From positions 1 through 64,000 of the forward strand of contig NZ_LGEA01000125.1 of assembly GCF_001280065.1 (NCBI RefSeq): 64,000 nucleotides of DNA, read 5' to 3'. This DNA is from Streptomyces sp. NRRL B-1140. GTDB lineage: Bacteria; Actinomycetota; Actinomycetes; Streptomycetales; Streptomycetaceae. Below the pieces are notes generated by a model that did not search any database, was not told where the DNA came from, and worked only from the letters and a program-made list of their open reading frames with translations. Positions within the stretch are counted from its first letter, which is position 1. The number at the start of each line of letters is the position of its first letter. The translations under genes were made by a program, and so were the position numbers. Of the stretch, positions 58,574 through 64,000 are shown in pieces.

Positions 58574-58644
58574 TTGTGGCCACAAACTCAAGTTGCCATG
58601 GGGTTGCGCTTGTGGCCACAAGAGGGCTAGCTTTGTGGCCACAA
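58574..58644. promoter_or_regulatory. three identical 12-bp palindromic operators
   Basis: TTGTGGCCACAA occurs exactly at 58574-58585, 58610-58621 and 58633-58644, spaced 36 and 23 bases apart. They sit between the start of the RHH-like gene and the divergent zinc-finger gene at 58728. A repressor binding all three would control both directions of the element. Confidence 0.8.
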
Positions 58645-58727
58645 GGACAGCACGCCGAAACGGCGAGCGCCCCGCAGTCCTGGCAGACCATCACGGGGCG
58701 CTCGTCCTCTACAGAGGAGCCTCCATC

Positions 58728-59144
58728 ATGACGCACACGACCCCCGTTGTCCTCGTCGTCGGTAACACCTCGTCCCCCGTCGCCCTGGCCGACCTCACCG
58801 CCTTCGCCTGTGACGTCGCTGACCGCCTCCGCTTCCCCACTGTCGTCGCCACCGGGCGCGACTACGACCCGACGCAGTACGAGGCGGTTGTACTCGCCGA
58901 CGGATGGTCGGAGACCTTCGAGTCGGCCGCGCTGGGCTGTGAGGCCATGCTCGCCGACATGTGCACGCTCTGGGCGGATGACGTCTACGAGTACCCCGTC
59001 AACACGACGTGCGGGCACTGCTACGAGACCGACCCGGAGGCGGCCCCGGTGCGCATCGAGGGCGGCTGGACGACGTCGGTGTGCCCCTCCTGCGTCGCTG
59101 CTGCCCGTCGGGAGGCACTCCCCGGCGTCCTCGTCGCCGCGTGA
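58728..59144 (+). CDS. hypothetical protein with zinc-binding cysteines
   Basis: 138 aa. Residues 1-75 look like an alpha/beta fold (VVLVVGNTSSPVALADLTAFACDVADRLRFPTVVATGRDYDPTQYEAVVLADGW). The C-terminal part has CGHC near 92 and CPSC near 117, a probable zinc site. I do not recognise the family. It is the first rightward gene after the operators and has AGGAG 8 bases upstream. It may be an early gene. Confidence 0.7.
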   Translation: MTHTTPVVLVVGNTSSPVALADLTAFACDVADRLRFPTVVATGRDYDPTQYEAVVLADGWSETFESAALGCEAMLADMCTLWADDVYEYPVNTTCGHCYETDPEAAPVRIEGGWTTSVCPSCVAAARREALPGVLVAA

Positions 59145-59774
59145 CGTAACAATCAGTGACGGAAGGCCCGCCCTGGCTTCGGCTGGAGGCGGGCCTCCGC
59201 GCGTTCAGGGCACGGCAGTTTGGCTCGGCCGACGAGCGCTCGCGGAGAGTGCGTGCAGAGGGCACGCGGATGGCGGATGCGCAGAGTGACGAAACCTGCG
59301 CCCGCCGTCACTCTCCGTCCCCACCGTGCCAATCTGGGCGCCAAATCGCCAAACTAACCCCCTCCTCCAACTTCTCCTTAACGCGTATAGAGAGAAGTTG
59401 AGAATGGGGGTTAGTTTGGCCAGTTTGGTCAGACTGGCCCGCGGAGGACGTCGAGGCCCTCGCTTGACGGATACCGACGGAGGGTGAGGGGCGGACGAGG
59501 CGCGAGAGCGTGTCCATGCGCCCGCCTGGGCGGGTTTCAGGCCGCCTGCGGCCCTGGAGTCACACCGGGGCCTGAGAGCCCCTGAGCGACGCACACGGCG
59601 TTTCCTGCCGCCCTCGACCAGGGTCACGCTGAGTGATCATTCTCCGGTCCCGAACATCCTGCCCCCAGCGCCCCATAACTCACGTGTGAGGGCGCGTCAC
59701 ATCTCCCGACGTCCGCCCCATAACCCATATGTACCCGCGCACTCGCGCGGCTCGACGACACACAAGGGGCAGAC
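59145..59774. other. 630-bp noncoding region with a long interrupted palindrome
   Basis: No frame here has a ribosome site and credible codon use. At 59349-59419 lies a 71-bp inverted repeat: outer arms of 14 bp (CCAAACTAACCCCC/GGGGGTTAGTTTGG), a symmetric 5-nt internal gap, inner arms of 9 bp (CAACTTCTC/GAGAAGTTG) and a 15-nt AT-rich centre. Two copies of CCCCATAAC (59671 and 59716) lie 45 bases apart before the next gene. It may be an origin, packaging signal or large operator. Confidence 0.55.
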
Positions 59775-60362
59775 ATGTACGACGACAACGGCGCACCAAT
59801 CCAGCGACGCACCCACCTGACGGACGAGGCGGAGGAGCTCCGTTATCTGGCGCTGGAGTTGGAGACGGACCACGACGCCTACGTCTCCCGGGGGCGCGCA
59901 CCGTGGAGGGGACTGAGTGGGCATGACCCGCTCGACGACATCCCCGACGAGGAGTTCGGGGAGCGTCAGTGGGAGGACTGGCACGACGGCATGTACGACG
60001 AGGGCGACCCGGAGCGCCCCCGTCGTCGCCGGCCGTCAGGGCGGGAGGTTGACATCGTCCCGCCCGTCGTGGCTCCCGTGACGGTCCGCGTCGACCCCGC
60101 GATAGCGGCGGCGTTCGCTGCGCGTCAGGCGGAGGCGACGGAGGGGCCGTCATGGGAGGTCGACGGAGGGCGCGTGACCGTCGTCGGCGACTTCAAGGAG
60201 TGGTCCGGGCCATGCATCGAGTGCGGGCAGGAGTTCACGCAGCGACGCCCCGCGTCCCAGCGTCGCAAGTGGCGCCGTCTATGCGGTGAGGAATGTTCTG
60301 CGGAGCGACGCCGAACGGCGAACCGTGAGCGCATGCGCGCCGTGAGGGCGGACGCCGCCTGA
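59775..60362 (+). CDS. hypothetical protein with C-terminal treble-clef zinc finger
   Basis: 195 aa. The N-terminus is acidic (LTDEAEELRYLALELETDHDAY, DDIPDEEFGERQWEDWHDG). The middle contains a predicted beta stretch (PPVVAPVTVRVDPAIAAAFAARQ). The end carries C-x2-C-x17-C-x3-C (CIECGQEF ... LCGEEC) followed by a basic helix. AAGGGG precedes the ATG by 6 bases. Family unknown. Confidence 0.68.
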   Translation: MYDDNGAPIQRRTHLTDEAEELRYLALELETDHDAYVSRGRAPWRGLSGHDPLDDIPDEEFGERQWEDWHDGMYDEGDPERPRRRRPSGREVDIVPPVVAPVTVRVDPAIAAAFAARQAEATEGPSWEVDGGRVTVVGDFKEWSGPCIECGQEFTQRRPASQRRKWRRLCGEECSAERRRTANRERMRAVRADAA

Positions 60363-60506
60363 TGTGCGCACGTACATAGGGAAGGGGGAGGGTAGAGCTG
60401 CCCCTCCCTCCCCCTCTCACGTCGTGAGACCTCCGGCCCCCAGAGTGCCTAGCCGTTGACGGTCCACGAGCCGCGTGACGTTGACTCTCCTCCGACGTCA
60501 CGCAAC

Positions 60507-60606
60507 AGCCCTCACCATCCGCGTCCCTTCGGGGAGCGCGTAGAGCGCCGGTTTCCCCTTCGGCCGTGCTGCTCCGCGTACCGCTATTCCGCGGATGGTG
60601 AGGGCT
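60507..60606 (+). ncRNA. structured RNA candidate with 17-bp stem
   Basis: A perfect 17-bp stem pairs 60507-60523 (AGCCCTCACCATCCGCG) with 60590-60606. Inside, directly stacked on it, is a UUCG-tetraloop hairpin UCCC-UUCG-GGGA (60524-60535), then about 50 nt that can fold further. A short TTT follows. The 3' strand contains GTGAGGG, a possible ribosome site for an ATG at 60612, which the stem would hide. The other strand could fold equally well. The surrounding 315 bp (60363-60677) hold no other gene. Confidence 0.5.
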
Positions 60607-60677
60607 TTCTCATGCCCGAATTTCGAGCGGTAGAGAGAAGAACGACCGATAGAGCGAACACCCCCGGACGGAGAGAC

Positions 60678-60965
60678 ATGACTTGCCTCGACGTGCGCGG
60701 CCCTGAACGACGGCCGTGCCGAACATGCGGTGACCGGTTCCCCGTGACGCTGGACTACTGGCCGCGGGATCCCGCGGGCCGGGACGGCGTCCGGCCTCAC
60801 TGCATCACCTGCTACAACGCGAAACGCCGTGAGTCCTATGCGGCTGATCCTGAGCCTCAGCGCCGGCGGATGCGAGAGCGGTACGCCGCACGCGCTGAGC
60901 ATTTTCGAAGGGCCCTGTCTCCAGAAGAGCAGGGCCCTTTTTCGTACCCGAACACGAAGGGCTGA
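60678..60965 (+). CDS. small zinc-finger protein (endonuclease VII-like zinc region)
   Basis: 95 aa. The pattern C-x2-C-x23-C-x2-C (CRTCGDRF ... HCITCYNAKRRESYAADPEPQRRRMRERYAAR) resembles the zinc part of phage endonuclease VII/HNH proteins, without a visible catalytic domain. The ATG at 60678 has GGAGAG close by. An earlier ATG at 60612 would add 22 residues. A terminator hairpin lies inside its last codons. Confidence 0.62.
   Translation: MTCLDVRGPERRPCRTCGDRFPVTLDYWPRDPAGRDGVRPHCITCYNAKRRESYAADPEPQRRRMRERYAARAEHFRRALSPEEQGPFSYPNTKG
60908..60942 (+). terminator. intrinsic terminator ahead of the helical gene
   Basis: A 10-bp stem AAGGGCCCTG/CAGGGCCCTT with a 12-nt loop ends in TTTTT. It overlaps the 3' end of the upstream gene and stops 26 bases before the next ATG. 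Confidence 0.8.
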
Positions 60966-60967
60966 CC

Positions 60968-61795
60968 ATGCCACGGAGGAAGACTTCCGCCCCCGCGTCC
61001 GTCTGGGGCTCCGTCCCTGAAGTCGCGCAGGCGGAAGAACTGTTGAAGACGACGGAGGCCCGGCTCTCCGCACTCCCCCCGACGCCGTCCCCGGAGGAGG
61101 CGCGACAGGCAGTCATAGACGCTGCCGTGGAGGCCATGCGGACCGACGGAGCCCCGATCCCTGGGGACATCGGGGAACGTGCCTCAGCGGCCTACACAGA
61201 GGCTCTCGCACCCTACGCGGAGCGGCTCGCCCTGCACACAGCCGTCAACGCCCTGCGCCGCCGCATGCCGTTCCTGAAGTCGCGCGGCTCACGCACCATC
61301 CTGGCGGCCCTTGCGGCTCAGCTCGACGATGTCCTGTCGGAGGTGCGGACCATCATCGAGCGCTCCGGGCACCTCGACGGGGACAGCGCCATCGAAGCGG
61401 GTGACCAGGGCATCGCGGACTACAAGCGTCTGCGGGAGCTCGTGGGCACCGTCGACGAGATCCGGCGCGCACAGCGCTCTGTGTACGCGGAGACCGGCGA
61501 CATGGGCGTCCTGGCGTCGCTCTACCGCGAGGGACACGACCAGTTCCGCGGCGTGCGGTCTGAGCCCCTGCCGGCCGACGTCATGGCCGTCGTCAAGGGT
61601 GGGCGACGAGACGTTCGCTTCCTGCTCTACATGGCCGAGAGCGGCCGTGCCTGGCTCCCCGTCGACGTGGAGGAGCTGACCGACGAGGCGCGCGACGCGG
61701 AGGACGTCGGCAGTCCCGACGACGGCCGCAACCCCTTCTGGCAGCGCGAGACCACCGTGCCTGAGCCGTCCGCCCCTCGACGCTCCCGCATCTGA
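60968..61795 (+). CDS. hypothetical helical protein before the capsid gene
   Basis: 275 aa, mostly helical (VAQAEELLKTTEARLSALPPTPSPEEARQAVIDAAVEAMRTDGAPIPGDIGERASAAYTEALAPYAERLALHTAVNALRRR). A compact part (YKRLRELVGTVDEIRRAQRSVYAE ... GGRRDVRFLLYMAESGRAWLPVDVEEL) and an acidic tail follow. It ends 24 bp before the major capsid gene, the usual place for a scaffold or minor head protein. No protease or portal motif is seen. Family not recognised. Confidence 0.7.
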   Translation: MPRRKTSAPASVWGSVPEVAQAEELLKTTEARLSALPPTPSPEEARQAVIDAAVEAMRTDGAPIPGDIGERASAAYTEALAPYAERLALHTAVNALRRRMPFLKSRGSRTILAALAAQLDDVLSEVRTIIERSGHLDGDSAIEAGDQGIADYKRLRELVGTVDEIRRAQRSVYAETGDMGVLASLYREGHDQFRGVRSEPLPADVMAVVKGGRRDVRFLLYMAESGRAWLPVDVEELTDEARDAEDVGSPDDGRNPFWQRETTVPEPSAPRRSRI

Positions 61796-61818
61796 CCTGA
61801 CTACCTGAGAGACGACCC

Positions 61819-62850
61819 ATGCAGCTTGTTACCGAATACGCCACCCCTGCGCACCTCAGCGGCTATGCCCGCGCGGCTCTGGCGGAGTTCGAGGAAAACA
61901 CGTTCACCCTGTCCCAGTGGCTACCGAGTGACACCGTCGACGACCTGTTCTACCGATTCGAGCAGGGCGGGGGCGGACTCGTCGAGGCCGCTGTGTTCCG
62001 CGCCTACGACGCTGAGTCGGACATCGGTCACCGAGCCGGCGCGACCCGCGTTAGCGGCATGCTTCCGCCCATCTCCCGGAAGATCCCAGTCGGTGAGTAC
62101 GAGCAGCTCAAGGAGCGCAACCTCACCGACACTGAGGGCGTTCGGGACACCATCGAGGGCCTGTCGGAGAAGCTGACGCGCGAGATCGCCGCCCGTGTCG
62201 AACTGGCCCGGGGCGACGCCATCTTCAACGCCGGCGTCACCATCGCCGAAAACGGCGTGAGCGCCTCCGTCGACTACGGACGCGACCCCGCGCACTCCGT
62301 CGAGCTCGACGGTGTCACTGACGCGCTGTGGGACGACACGGAGACCTCGAAGCCCTTCGACAACCTGACGGAGTGGGTGGAGGTCTACAACGACACCACC
62401 GGCGAGACGCCCGAATTCGTGTTGATGCCGGAACGCGTGCTCCGTCTGCTTCAGCGCAACGTGCAGCTCTGCCGCCTGTCGACGACTGACCCTGTGCCGC
62501 CCGTCATGCTCAGCAGGGACGAGCTGAACGCGCTCCTGAGGTCGTACGAGCTCCCGCAGATCGTGACCAACGACGCCCGCGTCAGCTTCAAGGGCGTGAC
62601 GACGAGGGTGACGCCCGCGGACAAGGTGGCGCTGCTGCCGGCCAAGGGTGGCGCGCTGGGCCTGACCCTGTGGGGGACGCCCGTGGAGGCGACAGACCCG
62701 AGTTACGCCCTGGCGTCCGCCGATCGTGCGGGCGTCCTCGTCGGCAGCTTCCGCAGTGAGGACCCTCAGACGCTGTGGACGCGGGCCACTTCGATCGTGC
62801 TGCCTGTGGTGGCTGCACCTGACCGCACGTTCGTGGCGAAGGTGGTCTGA
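61819..62850 (+). CDS. phage major capsid protein (lambda gpE family)
   Basis: 343 aa. Features of the gpE-type capsid: N-terminal LSGYARAALAEFEENTFTLSQWLPSDTVDDLFYRFEQG, an internal RVELARGDAIFNAGV, the late VTNDARVSFKGVTTRVTPADKVALLPAKG and LGLTLWGTPVEA. These end with a conserved receptor-binding-free C-terminus. It would form the virion shell with an HK97-like fold. A GAGAGACG ribosome site lies near the ATG. It has no terminase, portal or tail gene beside it. Confidence 0.85.
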   Translation: MQLVTEYATPAHLSGYARAALAEFEENTFTLSQWLPSDTVDDLFYRFEQGGGGLVEAAVFRAYDAESDIGHRAGATRVSGMLPPISRKIPVGEYEQLKERNLTDTEGVRDTIEGLSEKLTREIAARVELARGDAIFNAGVTIAENGVSASVDYGRDPAHSVELDGVTDALWDDTETSKPFDNLTEWVEVYNDTTGETPEFVLMPERVLRLLQRNVQLCRLSTTDPVPPVMLSRDELNALLRSYELPQIVTNDARVSFKGVTTRVTPADKVALLPAKGGALGLTLWGTPVEATDPSYALASADRAGVLVGSFRSEDPQTLWTRATSIVLPVVAAPDRTFVAKVV

Positions 62851-62851
62851 C

Positions 62852-63040
62852 CTACCGCCTACGCCAGAACCTCAGCGCCTCCGCCCACGCTCGTACGACG
62901 TGCGCCAAGCTGCGCAGGATGGCAGAGCGTTGGGCAGGAGTAGTGCCGCGTAGTGCGACGAGTACCAACACGACGGCAGTGCAGCACACCACGGTGAGGC
63001 AGTAGGCAAGGGTGGCGAAGGGGACGAGCGCGGATGACAT
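62852..63040 (-). CDS. small membrane protein of the element
   Basis: 62 aa. One strong transmembrane segment (about residues 8-30, FATLAYCLTVVCCTAVVLVLVAL) is followed by a basic helical tail ending FWRRR. It is on the opposite strand, 1 base after the capsid stop. GTGGAG lies 8 bases before the ATG. A holin-like or superinfection-exclusion role is possible; nothing proves it. Confidence 0.62.
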   Translation of the reverse strand: MSSALVPFATLAYCLTVVCCTAVVLVLVALRGTTPAQRSAILRSLAHVVRAWAEALRFWRRR

Positions 63041-63535
63041 GCGTGTGACTCCACGAAGCGTGTGCCGTCGAGTGGAGTCCTGCTAGAGCGCGTCATCCCA
63101 CTGACGGACGTGTACAGTCCGGCGGCCTTCTGCGTGAAGGCGTCCCAGTGGGATCGCTCTGGGTAGCGTCCCGAATTACGCTCCGGGCGGCTCTGAAACA
63201 GAGCGTAGCACCGGCGCACGCTGCGTAGCCCAGGCGTAGGGGCATGACCCCCTCCCGGCCGCCCTGGAGACCGTTAAGGTGCTGGGTCTCGCGCTCTGTA
63301 CGGGTCTGGGGATCTGAACGGTAACGCTTTTAGGCGCCTGACCAGGGGCTCTGTAAACGCCCTGGAGGCTCTTTCGCGTTCCGGACGAGTCGGATCGTGT
63401 CCGCGGAACGATCAAGCGTTAGGCGAGAGCCGCTGAGAAAGCGTGACATCACCGCAGGTCAAAGCTCTAAAACCGTTACATCGCAGAGCCCCGGAGGATT
63501 CGTCTCCGGGGCTTTCGCATTCCTGAAGGGCCAGC
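63041..63535. other. structured noncoding region, 495 bp
   Basis: No gene. It contains a three-way-junction-like fold at 63095-63154: closing stem ATCCCACTG/CAGTGGGAT, with hairpins at 63105-63121 and 63125-63141. It also has hairpins GCTCTG-AAA-CAGAGC (63190-63204), GAGACC/GGTCTC (63267-63290), CCAGGG/CCCTGG (63342-63365) and GTTCCGGAC/GTCCGCGGAAC (63378-63409). A terminator follows at 63487. This density exceeds that of the chromosomal gaps and suggests a functional RNA, packaging or replication site. Confidence 0.5.
63487..63515 (+). terminator. intrinsic terminator ahead of zinc-finger gene
   Basis: A 10-bp stem AGCCCCGGAG/CTCCGGGGCT with a 7-nt loop ends in TTT, 21 bases before the next ATG. 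Confidence 0.78.
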
Positions 63536-63805
63536 ATGACTTACAAGACCATGCCCGAATGCCGCCGGCCGTCGTGCCACTTTCCGCGGTCTCCCCGTCG
63601 ACGCCAGGACGGAACTCAGGATCTCCCGAAGTTCTGCTCCGCGGACTGCGCCGCCTTCATGTACCGCGCTAAGCGAGCCCTGCGCGACGAGGACGGAGCG
63701 GAGGCAGCCGAACTCCTGCGCCTGACCGAACTTCTGGACGCCCGTAAGTACGCGTCTGAGCGGGTACCGGAGGTGTTCAAGCACGGCAGGGAAAAGGCGG
63801 CCTGA
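63536..63805 (+). CDS. small zinc-finger protein (first of two tandem paralogs)
   Basis: 89 aa. C-x4-C-x18-C-x3-C: ECRRPSCHF ... KFCSADCAAF, followed by a charged helical tail (YRAKRALRDEDGAEAAELLRLTELL). GAAGGG precedes the ATG by 5 bases. The cysteine pattern and the CS-x2-C signature match the next, partial gene. Likely DNA- or RNA-binding; role unknown. Confidence 0.68.
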   Translation: MTYKTMPECRRPSCHFPRSPRRRQDGTQDLPKFCSADCAAFMYRAKRALRDEDGAEAAELLRLTELLDARKYASERVPEVFKHGREKAA

Positions 63806-63820
63806 CGTCGACGAGCAGTG

Positions 63821-63864
63821 CCCCATAAACCATTCAACCCCGTTGGGACGCCAACGGGGTTTTT
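63821..63864 (+). terminator. terminator with preceding CCCCATAA motif
   Basis: An 11-bp stem AACCCCGTTGG/CCAACGGGGTT (63836-63861) with a 4-nt loop is followed by TTTTT, 21 bases before the next ATG. CCCCATAAAC at 63821 resembles the two CCCCATAAC copies at 59671 and 59716. Confidence 0.82.
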
Positions 63865-63882
63865 CTATGCCCGGGAACACCT

Positions 63883-64000
63883 ATGAAAACGCATGAACCG
63901 GCGCGTTGTCTGCGGCCTGATTGCCGTTGGGCACCGTTGCCGACGGTAAACGACACGGGAGGGCTAGAGGTATCTCCCTATTGCTCTGAGGCGTGCCGCA
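63883..64000 (+). CDS. zinc-finger protein, second tandem paralog (runs off the window)
   Basis: 39 codons are visible: a C-x4-C-x19-C-x3-C finger (RCLRPDCRW ... YCSEACR). It matches the preceding gene in spacing and in the CS-x2-C end. GGGAA lies before the ATG. The 3' end is beyond the window. Confidence 0.6.
   Translation, partial: MKTHEPARCLRPDCRWAPLPTVNDTGGLEVSPYCSEACR

Noticed and set aside
59205..59627. 140-codon leftward frame across the palindrome region
   Set aside because: The product is Arg/Ser-rich with no domain, the frame spans the 71-bp palindrome, and no ribosome site precedes it.
60507..60677. Structured RNA as a HEARO/omega-RNA next to an HNH-like gene
   Set aside because: The downstream protein is only 95 aa and lacks IscB or RuvC domains, so the resemblance is limited to a zinc motif.
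60498..61073. 191-codon leftward frame across the structured RNA
   Set aside because: It covers the 17-bp stem and a terminator and is antisense to better-supported genes.
61819..62850. Encapsulin instead of phage capsid
   Set aside because: Encapsulins are shorter and have a different conserved core; the LGLTLWGTP region and late strands fit the gpE family, and no cargo enzyme is beside it.

Overview
The window is high-GC chromosomal DNA from a Streptomyces. Codons favour G or C at the third position, GTG starts and leaderless starts are common, and the gene order recalls the S. coelicolor stretch that runs from a cardiolipin synthase gene through dinB and gcvP to ung and tuf3. It opens inside a 5S rRNA gene, the end of a ribosomal RNA operon, followed by a strong terminator.

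Bases 200-9050 hold an old actinobacterial block: a CDP-alcohol phosphatidyltransferase (cardiolipin synthase type), a nucleotidyltransferase/phosphomannomutase-like fusion, DUF881 - small basic protein - DUF881, a GarA-like FHA protein, the MerR regulator FtsR, a DUF151 bifunctional nuclease and a second MerR regulator. dinB, a PRC-barrel gene and gcvP behind a tandem glycine riboswitch follow. From 14.3 to 22.6 kb come a HTH-TOBE protein, an amino-acid permease and a xylan-type sugar module (Tat lipoprotein, two permeases, GH10 xylanase, LacI). From 22.7 to 56.1 kb lies a mosaic of housekeeping and accessory genes: GCS2 ligase, CPBP protease, PhzF, PadR, SRPBCC, Clp-N protein, three DMT permeases, flavin-binding split-barrel proteins next to a MocR regulator, LysR, a Rieske lipoprotein, a HipA-like/DUF3037 pair, an SDR pair, a peptide-binding lipoprotein, ung, TetR with a flavoprotein monooxygenase, Lnt, UppP, HxlR with a thiolase, and a TVP38 protein. 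Several divergent pairs carry clear palindromic operators.

From about 56.74 kb to the window end the chromosome is interrupted by a mobile element. A tuf gene of the tuf3 type is cut after codon 89, inside the conserved G3 motif, and a large serine recombinase gene starts 50 bases later. Beyond it are a convergent ribbon-helix-helix-like regulator with three identical palindromic operators, several small zinc-finger proteins, a helical protein of unknown function, a major capsid protein of the lambda gpE type and a small membrane protein on the opposite strand. No terminase, portal, protease or tail gene is visible in the 7.2 kb seen. The element is rich in RNA or DNA structure: intrinsic-terminator hairpins lie 20-30 bases before several genes, and there are a 100-nt hairpin with a 17-bp stem, a three-way-junction-like fold and a 71-bp interrupted palindrome. 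The best reading is an integrated capsid-encoding phage satellite or a reduced prophage. Its right end and the rest of tuf lie beyond the window.
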